Source: Nonomuraea jiangxiensis
GTDB lineage: Bacteria; Actinomycetota; Actinomycetes; Streptosporangiales; Streptosporangiaceae
Direction: 5' to 3'
Length of the DNA: 64,000 nucleotides
Assembly (NCBI RefSeq): GCF_900099965.1
Contig: NZ_FNDJ01000012.1
Coordinates: 1 to 64,000 of the forward strand
Shown here: in pieces, positions 18,174-25,980 of the stretch
Layout: each line of letters starts with the position of its first letter
Position numbering within the stretch: position 1 is the first letter of the stretch
Position numbers and translations under genes: made by a program
Notes under the pieces: model-generated
Database searches by the model: none
What the model was told of the DNA's origin: nothing
The model's input: the letters and a program-made list of their open reading frames with translations, nothing else

Positions 18174-18709
18174 GCCGGGGGCAGCCGGCGCCGCGGCTGT
18201 TCGGCCGGCGGGTGCCGCTGTCACTGGTGTGCTGGCTGGCGCTGGTGTGGGTGGCGCTGTGGGGCGAGCTGAGCGTGGGCAACGTGCTGGGCGGGCTCGC
18301 GGCCGGGCTGGTGGTGACGTGGCTGATGCCGCTGCCGATCCTCGATCCGGGCATCCGGCTCCGGCCGGTGGCGCTGCCGCGGTTCCTGCTGTGGTTCGGC
18401 CGGGACCTGGTGGTCTCGACCGCGCGGGTGGTGGTCTACGTGGTGCGGCCGGGCCCGCCGCCGACGCGGATCGTCCGCGTGCGACTGCGTACGTCGTCGG
18501 AGTCGATGACGGTGATGATCATGATCACGCTGTCCACCGTGCCGGGGAGCCTGGTCGTCGAGGTCGACTCCGAGCGGCGGGAACTGATCGTGCACGTGCT
18601 GGGCCGGCCGGGCGAGATCACCGAGGCGGTCCGGGCGGACGTGGCCGGGCTGGAGTCGCGGATCGTGGCGGCGTTCGGCACCCGGCGGGACCGGGAGGAG
18701 CTCTCGTGA
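18170..18709 (+). CDS. mrpE: Mrp antiporter subunit E
   Basis: 179-residue subunit with two or three N-terminal membrane helices (LSLVCWLALVWVALWGELSV, then VLGGLAAGLVVTWLMPLP). A cytoplasmic domain follows, with the recognisable TLSTVPGSLVVEVDSERREL segment that marks MrpE. GTG 18170 overlaps the mrpD stop and the gene's own stop overlaps mrpF (GTGA). The family is essential for stable antiporter assembly; its mechanistic role is less defined. Confidence 0.9.
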   Translation: MSRGQPAPRLFGRRVPLSLVCWLALVWVALWGELSVGNVLGGLAAGLVVTWLMPLPILDPGIRLRPVALPRFLLWFGRDLVVSTARVVVYVVRPGPPPTRIVRVRLRTSSESMTVMIMITLSTVPGSLVVEVDSERRELIVHVLGRPGEITEAVRADVAGLESRIVAAFGTRRDREELS

Positions 18710-18966
18710 CGGCGGTCTACCTCGTGGCACTCGGGCTGCTCGGGTGCGCGGCGGCGGCCACCCTCTACCGGGTGGCACGCGGGCCGTCGATGCTGGACCG
18801 CGCGGTGGCGGTGGACGTGCTGACGTCGTTGTCGATGTGCGGGGCGGGGGCGTTCGCCATGGTCACGGACGACTACTCGGACCTGCCGGTCCTGCTGGTG
18901 CTGTCGCTGCTGGGGTTCGTCGGCTCGGTGTCGCTGGCCAGGTTCTTCGCGGGCCGGGCCCCGTGA
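18706..18966 (+). CDS. mrpF: Mrp antiporter subunit F
   Basis: 86-residue three-helix membrane protein. The family motif VARGPSMLDRAVAVDVLT between helices 1 and 2 is complete. GTG 18706 overlaps the mrpE stop. After its stop come 11-bp direct repeats before mrpG. Confidence 0.9.
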   Translation: MTAVYLVALGLLGCAAAATLYRVARGPSMLDRAVAVDVLTSLSMCGAGAFAMVTDDYSDLPVLLVLSLLGFVGSVSLARFFAGRAP

Positions 18967-18991
18967 GTGCCCCGTGAGTGCCCCGTGAGCG
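18959..18991 (+). repeat. 11-bp x3 direct repeat across the mrpF stop
   Basis: CCCCGTGAGTG occurs three times in tandem (18959, 18970, 18981; the last copy has one change). Each copy presents a GTG and an in-register TGA, so the array multiplies potential start and stop signals between mrpF and mrpG. Confidence 0.85.
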
Positions 18992-19007
18992 CCGCGGTGG
19001 TGTCACG

Positions 19008-19391
19008 GTGAGTGCGCTGGACGTGGCGGCGTCCGGCTGCCTGCTGCTGGGCGCGGCGCTGGCGCTGTCGGCCGGGGTCGGGCTCGTCCGGTTCCGCACG
19101 ACGCTGGACCGGATGCACGCGGGCACCAAACCGCAGGTCCTGGGCGTGCTGCTGGTGCTGCTGGCCATGTGGTTGCACCGGCCGACCTGGGCGAACGCCG
19201 GGCCGCTGCTGCTGGTGGGCTGTTCGCAGGTGATCACCGTGTCGGTGGCCGCCTACATGGTGGCGCGGGCGGCCTACTCGCGGGCCTCGCGAGCCGGCGA
19301 CGACGGCACGGCGCTCCCGGCCGAGACGGGGTCCGGGGAATCGGCGGAGTCTCCGGAGTCCGATGAGTCCGCGGAGTCGGGCGGGGACTGA
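19008..19391 (+). CDS. mrpG: Mrp antiporter subunit G
   Basis: 127-residue last antiporter subunit with three helices and the family motif LVRFRTTLDRMHAGTKPQVL in the first loop. GTG at 19008 is chosen because it gives the usual short N-terminus; an upstream in-frame ATG at 18978 falls in the 11-bp repeats. The last 35 or so residues are an acidic Glu/Ser/Asp tail (GESAESPESDESAESGGD). This tail overlaps the convergent DUF6328 gene on the other strand by 118 bp. Confidence 0.88.
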   Translation: MSALDVAASGCLLLGAALALSAGVGLVRFRTTLDRMHAGTKPQVLGVLLVLLAMWLHRPTWANAGPLLLVGCSQVITVSVAAYMVARAAYSRASRAGDDGTALPAETGSGESAESPESDESAESGGD

Positions 19392-19840
19392 CCGTCCGAG
19401 CGGCTGAGGGCCGCCTGGCCGAACCACGTCCACAGGGCCAGCGCGGCGAGCACGCCCGCGGTGACGACCGCCAGCGTGGCGTGGAAGAGGTAGTCGATCA
19501 CGAGCATGGTGGCCGTCGTCATCGACACGGCCAGGGCGAGCGCGCCCAGGAGGCCGTAGGAGTTGGAGCGGCGTACCAGGGTCTCCTTACGGCCTTGGCG
19601 GAACAGCACGCGGTGCTGCGCGGTCGGCGCGATGTAGCAGATCGACGCGATCGCGGCGCTGACCAGCGCCACGAAGAACAGCCACCGGTCCGTCAGGTCG
19701 AGCCGGCCGAAGCCCGAGGAGAACGGCACGGTCAGCAGGAACGCGAACAGCACCTGCACCCCGGTGACCGCCACCCTGGCGCCCTGCAGTAACTCCACGA
19801 AGTTACGGTCCGCCCGCTGCTGATCCGACTCGTTCTTCAA
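19274..19840 (-). CDS. DUF6328 family membrane protein
   Basis: 188-residue protein with four membrane helices, beginning near ELLQGARVAVTGVQVLFAFLL, the hallmark of the DUF6328 family. Function unknown. The start is TTG at 19840, with a perfect GGAGG five bases upstream. The helices end at about residue 145. The remaining Ser/Asp-rich tail (SPPDSADSSDSGDSADSPDP) is encoded antisense to the mrpG acidic tail. Such members often sit next to ion or stress genes; here the tail-to-tail overlap with mrpG is the main oddity. Confidence 0.8.
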   Translation of the reverse strand: MKNESDQQRADRNFVELLQGARVAVTGVQVLFAFLLTVPFSSGFGRLDLTDRWLFFVALVSAAIASICYIAPTAQHRVLFRQGRKETLVRRSNSYGLLGALALAVSMTTATMLVIDYLFHATLAVVTAGVLAALALWTWFGQAALSRSDGQSPPDSADSSDSGDSADSPDPVSAGSAVPSSPAREARE

Positions 19841-19886
19841 TGTGGCCTCCCAACTTGAGAGACTCCTCCTTCCTCGTCAAGGGAGG

Positions 19887-21917
19887 CTAAAACCTCGGCA
19901 TGAGGATCTTGGCGGGCGTGATGGGCAGGTCGCGTACGCGGTGGCCGGCGGCGTGGAAGACGGCGTTGCCGATGGCGGCGGCCGTGCCGACGATGCCGAT
20001 CTCGCCGATGCCCTTGCTGCCCATCGGGTTGAGCTCCTCGTCCTCCTCCTCCAGCCAGACGGCCTCGAGGTTGGGCACGTCGGCGTTGGCGGGGATGTGG
20101 TATTGCGCCAGGTCGCGACGGAGGAACCCGCCGAACTCCTCGTCGGTGTACGTCTCCTCCATCAGCGCCATCCCCAGCCCCATCGTCATGCCGCCGATGA
20201 ACTGCGACCGGGCGAGCGTGGCGTCCATGATGTGCCCGGCGGCGAACACCCCGAGCAGGCGGGACACCCGCACCTCGCCGGTGACGGCGTTGACCCGAAC
20301 CTCCGCGAACTGGGCGCCGAAGGCGTGCCGGGCCAGCTCGGCGTCCTTGGCGATCTCCTCGGCGGTGTCGGCGTGGCCCTCCTTGCCGTCGCGCTGGAAG
20401 TCCTCGCAGGCCCGGAAGACGGCCGAGCCCCACGAGGCGGTGCCCATGGAGCCGCCGGCGAGGAAGGCGTCCGGCAGGTCGCTGTCGCCGATCTCGACGT
20501 GCACCTGGTCGGGGGCGACGCCGAGCGTCTCGGCGGCGATCTTGGTGAGCACGGTGCGGGCGCCGGTGCCGATGTCGGCGGCGGCGATCTGGACGAGGAA
20601 CTCGCCGTCCTGCGCGGCGACCACGGCCTTGGAGGGCATGCGCCTGGCCGGGTAGGTGGAGGCCGCGACCCCGGTGCCGATCAGCCACTCCCCGTCGCGG
20701 CGCACGCCGGGCTGCGGGTCGCGGCGCTCCCAGTCGAAGCGGCGGGCGCCCTCGCGCAGGCAGCCGACCAGGTTGCGGGAGCTGAACGGCCGGCCGCTGC
20801 CGGGCTCGGTCTCCGGGTCGTTGAGCACGCGCAGCTCGACGGGGTCGAGGCCGGCGGCGTAGGCCAGCTCGTCCATGGCGGACTCCAGCGCGTACATGCC
20901 GGGGCACTCCCCCGGGGCGCGCATCCACGAGGGGGTGGCCACGTCCAGCCGGACCAGCCGGTGCGCGGTGCGCAGCGCGGGCGTGCCGTACATGACGCGG
21001 CCCGGGACCGCGGTCTGCTCGGCGAACTCCTCCACCGTGGAGCTCTGCTCGTAGGCCACGTGTTCCAGCGCGGTGAGCCGGCCGTCGGCGTCCGCGCCGA
21101 GCCGCAGCCGCTGGATGGTGGGCGTGCGGTAGCCGGTGACGTCGTACATCTGATGCCTGGTCAGCGCGATCTTGACGGGCCGGCCGACCTCCCGGGCTGC
21201 CATGGCGGCCAGCACGGCCTGCGGCCTGGTGGTGCCCTTGGAGCCGAAGCCGCCGCCGACGTGCCTGGCCACCACCCGGACCGCGTCGCGCGGCAGGCCG
21301 AACGTCCTGGCGATGATGTCGCGGCCGCTCGTGGCGCCCTGTGACGCGTCGTAGACCATCAGCCTGCCCAGGTCGTCCCAGTAGGCCAGGCTGGCGTGCG
21401 GCTCCATCGGGTTGTTGTGCAGGACCGGGGTGGTGTAGGTGACGTCGATGGTGGTCGCGGCGGCGGCCAGTCCGGCTTCGACGTCGCCGTGCCCGGTGTC
21501 GGTGGGGAAGCCGGGGTTGACGGTCTTGGGCCGGTAGAGGCCAGGGTGCTCGGTGCTGAGGTGCACGTCGTGGGCCTGCGGCTGGTATTCGACGCGCACC
21601 ACCGCGGCGGCGGCGCGGGCGTTCTCGTAGGTGTCGGCGACGACGGCGGCGACGATCTGGCCGCGGTAGGCGACCTCGCGGCTCTGGAACAGCGCCAGCT
21701 CGCCCTCGGCCTCCGGGGCCAGCTCGGGCGGCCGCTCGCTGGACAGCACGGCCAGCACGCCGGGCATGGCCAGCGCCTCGCGGTCGTCCACGCGGGCGAT
21801 GCGGCCCTTGGCCACCTGCGACTGCACGGGGTAGGCGTACGTGACGCCCTCGACCGGGTACTCGGCCGCGTACGTCGCCAGCCCGGTGACCTTGACGCGG
21901 CCCTCGATGCGGTTCAC
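19887..21917 (-). CDS. Molybdenum hydroxylase large subunit (YagR/xanthine dehydrogenase-like)
   Basis: 676-residue molybdopterin-binding catalytic subunit of an aldehyde oxidase/xanthine dehydrogenase-type enzyme. Visible: the N-terminal ab-hammerhead region (RIEGRVKVTGLATYAAEYPV), cofactor-binding segments HVGGGFGSKG and APGECPGMYALESAMDELA, and the C-terminal GSKGIGEIGIVGTAAAIGNAV segment with the catalytic glutamate. GTG 21917 overlaps the FAD-subunit stop (GTGA), fixing the start; the larger frame upstream reads through that gene. It is somewhat shorter than xanthine dehydrogenases, like YagR. The substrate is probably an aldehyde or purine, and sequence alone does not decide. A molybdenum-cytosine-dinucleotide maturation gene is not in the window. 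Confidence 0.88.
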   Translation of the reverse strand: MNRIEGRVKVTGLATYAAEYPVEGVTYAYPVQSQVAKGRIARVDDREALAMPGVLAVLSSERPPELAPEAEGELALFQSREVAYRGQIVAAVVADTYENARAAAAVVRVEYQPQAHDVHLSTEHPGLYRPKTVNPGFPTDTGHGDVEAGLAAAATTIDVTYTTPVLHNNPMEPHASLAYWDDLGRLMVYDASQGATSGRDIIARTFGLPRDAVRVVARHVGGGFGSKGTTRPQAVLAAMAAREVGRPVKIALTRHQMYDVTGYRTPTIQRLRLGADADGRLTALEHVAYEQSSTVEEFAEQTAVPGRVMYGTPALRTAHRLVRLDVATPSWMRAPGECPGMYALESAMDELAYAAGLDPVELRVLNDPETEPGSGRPFSSRNLVGCLREGARRFDWERRDPQPGVRRDGEWLIGTGVAASTYPARRMPSKAVVAAQDGEFLVQIAAADIGTGARTVLTKIAAETLGVAPDQVHVEIGDSDLPDAFLAGGSMGTASWGSAVFRACEDFQRDGKEGHADTAEEIAKDAELARHAFGAQFAEVRVNAVTGEVRVSRLLGVFAAGHIMDATLARSQFIGGMTMGLGMALMEETYTDEEFGGFLRRDLAQYHIPANADVPNLEAVWLEEEDEELNPMGSKGIGEIGIVGTAAAIGNAVFHAAGHRVRDLPITPAKILMPRF

Positions 21918-22882
21918 GAGGCCAGCTCCTCCAGCGTCCGGACTATCAGGTTGCGGGCCAGCGGCACCTTGAAGGCGTTGCGCGGCAGCGGCCGGGCGAG
22001 CTCCAGCTCGGCCTCGGCGGCGGCCAGGAACGCCTCGCCGGTCGCCTGCCCGCCGATCAGCGCCTGCTCGGCGCGTTCGGCCCGCCAGGGGACGTGGGCC
22101 ACCCCGCCGAGCGCGATGCGGCAGTCGCGGACGACGCCGTCGCGCAGGTCCAGCGCCGCGGCGATGGAGACCAGCGCGAACGCGAACGACGCCCGCTCGC
22201 GCACCTTGCGGTAGATGGACGGCCCCGGCGGCGGCGCGGGCAGCTCCACGGCGGTGATCAGGTCGCCGGGTTCCAGCACCGTGTCGCGCTCGGGCGTGTC
22301 GCCGGGCAGGCGGTGCAGGCCGGGCATCGGGATGACGCGGTCGCCGCCGGGGCCTGTCACGTGCACCTCGGCGCCCAGCGCGGCCAGCGCGACGGCCATG
22401 TCCGAGGGGTGGGTGGCCACGCAGGAGTCGGAGGCGCCGAGGATGGCGAGGTTGCCGTGGTCGCCCTCGATCGCCGGGCAGCCGCTGCCGGGCCGCCGCT
22501 TGTTGCACGGCCTGGTGACGTCCTGGTAGTAGCCGCAGCGGGTGCGTTGCAGCAGGTTGCCGCCGATCGTCGCCATGTTCCTGACCTGGCCCGAGGCGCC
22601 GGCCAGGACCGCGCGAGCGAGCATCGGGTAGCGGACGCGGACCAGCGGGTGGGCGGCCAGGTCGGTGTTGCGCACGGCGGCCCCGATGCGCAGCCGGTCG
22701 CCGTCCTGCTCGATCGCGTCGAGCGGGAGGTGGCTGACGTCCACCAGGCGGTCGGGCTGGGCCACGCCCAGCCGCATGAGGTCCACCAGGTTGGTGCCGC
22801 CGCCCAGGTACATGGTGCCCGGCTCGAAACGGCGCACCGCGTCGGCCGGGCTGGCCGCGCGGGCGTACTCGAACTGCTTCAC
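21914..22882 (-). CDS. Molybdenum hydroxylase FAD-binding subunit (YagS-like)
   Basis: 322-residue flavoprotein subunit that passes electrons from the iron-sulphur subunit. FAD motifs YLGGGTNLVDLMRLGV and ATIGGNLLQRTRCGYYQD are clear. The insert with Cys residues (RCGYYQ, PCNKRRPGSGCPAI) matches the extra [4Fe-4S]-binding loop of the YagS branch, distinguishing it from classical XdhB. It starts at ATG 22882, 43 bp after the 2Fe-2S subunit, and its stop overlaps the large subunit. The order small, medium, large is the usual operon order. Confidence 0.9.
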   Translation of the reverse strand: MKQFEYARAASPADAVRRFEPGTMYLGGGTNLVDLMRLGVAQPDRLVDVSHLPLDAIEQDGDRLRIGAAVRNTDLAAHPLVRVRYPMLARAVLAGASGQVRNMATIGGNLLQRTRCGYYQDVTRPCNKRRPGSGCPAIEGDHGNLAILGASDSCVATHPSDMAVALAALGAEVHVTGPGGDRVIPMPGLHRLPGDTPERDTVLEPGDLITAVELPAPPPGPSIYRKVRERASFAFALVSIAAALDLRDGVVRDCRIALGGVAHVPWRAERAEQALIGGQATGEAFLAAAEAELELARPLPRNAFKVPLARNLIVRTLEELAS

Positions 22883-22925
22883 GCCGCCACCTCTCTCCCG
22901 CCCGGCCGGTCCGCGGAGCGCGGGG

Positions 22926-23414
22926 TCACGGCGCGACCTCGGCGATCGCGGTCACGATGTTGGGGTAGGCGCCGCATCTGCACAGGTTGCCGCTCATGCG
23001 CTCCCTGATCTCGGCGGGCGTCAGCTCGGGGTCGGCGCGCAGGTCCTCGGTGACGGCGCTCGGCCCCGGCTCGCCGAGCATCCCGGCCGCCGAGCAGAGC
23101 TGTCCCGGCGTGCAGTAGCCGCACTGGAAGGCGTCGTGCTCGATGAAGGCGGCCTGCAGCGGGTGCAGCGCCTCACCCTCGGCCAGCCCCTCGACGGTGA
23201 CGATCTCCGAGCCGTCCATCGCCACGGCCAGCGCCAGGCAGGAGTTGGCGCGCCGCCCGTCGATCAGGACCGTGCAGGCCCCGCACTGTCCGTGGTCGCA
23301 GCCCTTCTTCGGACCGATCAGCGCCAGCCGTTCGCGGAGCAGATCGAGCAGCGACATCCGGGGATCCACGTCGACCGCGCGGGACACGCCGTTCACCTGC
23401 AGGGTGATGTCCAT
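22926..23414 (-). CDS. Molybdenum hydroxylase 2Fe-2S subunit (YagT-like)
   Basis: 162-residue ferredoxin-like subunit. The plant-type [2Fe-2S] site CDHGQCGACTVLIDGRRANSC and the second site QCGYCTPGQ with the downstream NLCRCGAYPNIV are complete. ATG 23414 gives MDITLQVNGV. A longer open frame upstream is a GC shadow, and no twin-arginine signal is attached, so the enzyme should be cytoplasmic (YagT of E. coli is exported). It is the first gene of the three-gene operon, divergent from ackA. Confidence 0.9.
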   Translation of the reverse strand: MDITLQVNGVSRAVDVDPRMSLLDLLRERLALIGPKKGCDHGQCGACTVLIDGRRANSCLALAVAMDGSEIVTVEGLAEGEALHPLQAAFIEHDAFQCGYCTPGQLCSAAGMLGEPGPSAVTEDLRADPELTPAEIRERMSGNLCRCGAYPNIVTAIAEVAP

Positions 23415-23496
23415 AGGCGCTCGCCTACCCGACCTGCCGGTGGCACAACCTCTGAGCAGGGTAAAGCCCGGCCAGTCTGTTCGTACGGATACGTCC

Positions 23497-23521
23497 GTTT
23501 TGCGAAGTCGGTGGGGGGTAG
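23497..23521 (+). promoter_or_regulatory. sigma-B-type promoter match (GTTT-N15-GGGTAG)
   Basis: GTTT 23497-23500, 15-bp spacer, GGGTAG 23516-23521. The predicted start of transcription (about 23528) would exclude the ATG at 23524 and favour ATG 23542 with its GGAGGAGG site at 23531-23538. Confidence 0.4.
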
Positions 23522-23541
23522 CGATGCCGCGGAGGAGGGCC

Positions 23542-24687
23542 ATGAGCCGAGCGATGGACGAGCAGGTGACGGAGTCGGCGGCGATACTCACCGTCAACGC
23601 GGGCTCGTCCAGCCTGCGCCTCGATCTCGTCCAGGGCGGCTGCGTGCTGGACAGCGCCCGCGCCGAGCGCGCCATGGACCCGGGGGCGGCCGGGGAGGAG
23701 CTGTCGGCGTTCCTCGGCGGCCACTTCGACCGCGACATCAGGGCCGTGGCGCACCGGATCGTGCACGGCGGCGACGTCGTACGCGTGCCGACCGTGGCCG
23801 ACGACGAGACCGCCGCGGCGCTGCGCGGCGTCACCGATCTCGCGCCGCTGCACCTGCCGCCGGCGCTGGCGCTGCTGGCGGCGGCCCGCGAGCAGCTGCC
23901 CGCCGTGCCGCACGTGCTCTGCCCCGACACCGCCTTCCACGCCGGGCTGCCGGACGTGGCGGCCGTCTACGCCCTGCCGCAGGAGTGGCGCGAGCGGTAC
24001 GGCCTGCGCCGCTACGGCTTCCACGGCCTGTCCTACGCCTGGGCCGTCGACCGGGTGGCCGAGCTGCTCGGCCGACCGGCCACCGAGCTGAACCTGGTGC
24101 TGGCCCACCTGGGCGGCGGCTGCTCGGTGTGCGCGGTGTCGGGCGGGCGCAGCCTGGACACGTCGATGGGGTTCACGCCGCTGGACGGGGTGCCCATGAG
24201 CAAGCGCTCGGGCAGCGTGGACCCGGGGATGCTGCTGTGGCTGCTCACTCGGGGCCACCTGTCGGCCGCGGAGCTGGCCGAGGGCCTGGAACGGCGGTCG
24301 GGGCTGCTCGGCCTGTCGGGCGGCCGTTCGGGGGACACGCGCGAGCTGGTCGAGGCCGTACGGGCCGGGGACGCGGCCGCCGGACTGGCGCTGGAGGTGT
24401 TCAGCCACCGGGTGGCCCGCGAGATCGCCGCCGCGGCCACCTCGCTGGCCCGGCTGGACGCGCTGGTGTTCACCGGGGAGATCGGCTGGGACCAGGCCGA
24501 GGTACGCGAGGCCGTCTGCCGCCGGCTCGGCCTGCTCGGCGTCCGTCCTCCCGTGCACGGCAACCGGGCCGACGACGGCCCGGTCAGCGCGTACGACGCC
24601 GCCGTCCCCGTACTCGTGGTCCAGGTGCGGGAGGAGCTCCAGCTCGCCCGCGAATGCCTGCTGATGCTCGCGGAGGAGGACGAATGA
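23542..24687 (+). CDS. ackA: Acetate/propionate kinase family protein
   Basis: 381-residue ASKHA-fold kinase interconverting acetate plus ATP and acetyl phosphate. Motifs: VNAGSSSLRLDL (phosphate-1), HRIVHGGD, the catalytic segment GFHGLSY and LAHLGGGCSVCAV, MGFTPLDGVPM, and VFTGEIGWD near the C-terminus. Family members usually have DTAFHQTMP; here it reads CPDTAFHAGLPD. The final GxxGxN-type segment is more divergent than in AckA. ATG 23542 follows GGAGGAGG. The stop overlaps the next gene (ATGA). No phosphotransacetylase is adjacent, so its role may be ATP generation under low oxygen or in stationary phase rather than a standard Pta-AckA loop (inference). Confidence 0.85.
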   Translation: MSRAMDEQVTESAAILTVNAGSSSLRLDLVQGGCVLDSARAERAMDPGAAGEELSAFLGGHFDRDIRAVAHRIVHGGDVVRVPTVADDETAAALRGVTDLAPLHLPPALALLAAAREQLPAVPHVLCPDTAFHAGLPDVAAVYALPQEWRERYGLRRYGFHGLSYAWAVDRVAELLGRPATELNLVLAHLGGGCSVCAVSGGRSLDTSMGFTPLDGVPMSKRSGSVDPGMLLWLLTRGHLSAAELAEGLERRSGLLGLSGGRSGDTRELVEAVRAGDAAAGLALEVFSHRVAREIAAAATSLARLDALVFTGEIGWDQAEVREAVCRRLGLLGVRPPVHGNRADDGPVSAYDAAVPVLVVQVREELQLARECLLMLAEEDE

Positions 24688-25946
24688 CCGATCTCGACGT
24701 CCGGCGGTCCGCCCTGCCGCTCAACGGGGTCAAGGACCTCGACCCGCTGCTCGAACGCGCCGCGGACGCGGAGTTCGTACTGATCGGCGAGGCCAGCCAC
24801 GGGACCCACGACTTCTACGCCTGGCGGGCGGAGCTGACCCGCCGGCTGATCGCCGAGCGGGGGTTCGGGTTCGTGGGGGTCGAAGGTGACTGGCCCGACT
24901 GCGAGCGCGTGCACCGGGCCGTCACCTCCGACGTCGACCCCTTCGAGGCGATCTACGACTTCCGCCGCTGGCCCACGTTCATGTGGGCGAACGAGGAGGT
25001 CGTCGAGTTCTGCCGGTGGCTGCGCCGGTGGAACGCCGAACGGCCGCCGGCCGAGCGCTGCGGCTTCCATGGCCTGGACGTCTACAGCCTGTGGGACTCC
25101 CTGCGCGCCGTACGCCGCTACGCCACCGCCAACCTGCCGGGCGAGATGGAGGCGGTGCTGGAGGCTTTGTACTGCTTCGAGGCCCACGGCCACGACCCGC
25201 AGCAGTACGGCCCGGCCACCCGGCTCGTCCCGGAGTCCTGCGAGGACGAGGTGGTCAACCTGCTCTCCTGCGTCGCCAGGACCGCGCCCGCCGACGAGGG
25301 CGGCTTCGGCGTACGGCAGAACGCCGAGGTCGTGGCCGGGGCCGAGCGCTACTACCGGGCCCTGGTGCGCGGCGGCCCGGAATCGTGGAACGTCCGGGAC
25401 GTCCACATGGCCGACACCATGGCCAGGCTGGCCGCCTTCCACGGGACCAAGGGCGTGGTGTGGGCGCACAACTCGCACGTCGGCGACGCCCGCGCCACCG
25501 ACATGGCCGCCGCGGGCATGACCACGCTCGGGCAGCTCGCCCGCGAGCGGCACGGCCGGGACACGATGCTGGTGGGGTTCGCCTCCTACCGGGGCAGCGT
25601 GGTGGCGGCCGAGCGGTGGGGCGGGCAGCACCACGTCATGCGGGTGCCGCCGGCCCGCCCGGCGTCGCTGGAGTCGCTGCTGCACGAGGCGCTGCCCGGC
25701 CGCGCGTCGCTGTTCCTGGTCCCGCCGCCCGGTCTGCGGCCCGACTGGTACGACGAGCCGCTCGGGCACCGCGCGATCGGCGTGGTCTACCACCCGGAAC
25801 GGGATCGCACGGCCAACTACGTGCCCACGGTCGTGGGCCGCCGCTACGACGCGCTCATCTGGGTGGACGAGTCCAGGGCGCTGCATCCGCTGCACGGCGA
25901 GCCCTGGGACGACGCCGAGCCGGCGACCTACCCGACCGCGATGTGA
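24684..25946 (+). CDS. Erythromycin esterase-like protein (Ere family, PF05139)
   Basis: 420-residue member of the EreA/EreB-like hydrolase family. Signature segments are present: IGEASHGTHDFYAWRAEL near residue 33 (essential His and Glu), VEGDWPDC, FHGLDVYSLWDSL, and VVWAHNSHVGDARATDM near residue 255. In the macrolide esterases these His/Glu residues activate water to open the lactone. Many housekeeping relatives in actinomycetes have no proven macrolide activity, so no resistance is claimed. It is translationally coupled to ackA (ATGA), suggesting a shared stress-linked role. Family assignment is secure, substrate unknown. Confidence 0.85.
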   Translation: MTDLDVRRSALPLNGVKDLDPLLERAADAEFVLIGEASHGTHDFYAWRAELTRRLIAERGFGFVGVEGDWPDCERVHRAVTSDVDPFEAIYDFRRWPTFMWANEEVVEFCRWLRRWNAERPPAERCGFHGLDVYSLWDSLRAVRRYATANLPGEMEAVLEALYCFEAHGHDPQQYGPATRLVPESCEDEVVNLLSCVARTAPADEGGFGVRQNAEVVAGAERYYRALVRGGPESWNVRDVHMADTMARLAAFHGTKGVVWAHNSHVGDARATDMAAAGMTTLGQLARERHGRDTMLVGFASYRGSVVAAERWGGQHHVMRVPPARPASLESLLHEALPGRASLFLVPPPGLRPDWYDEPLGHRAIGVVYHPERDRTANYVPTVVGRRYDALIWVDESRALHPLHGEPWDDAEPATYPTAM

Positions 25947-25980
25947 CCGTTTGTCGGTCGCGAGTGGTTGGATCTCTGCT

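Noticed and set aside
23425..23449. Minus-strand sigma-B-like promoter for the molybdenum hydroxylase operon (GTTG-N15-GGGTAG)
   Set aside because: -35 has a mismatch and the implied transcript would be nearly leaderless.
24684..25946. Macrolide resistance gene
   Set aside because: Family membership (Ere-like) alone does not show macrolide esterase activity; most environmental relatives are uncharacterised.
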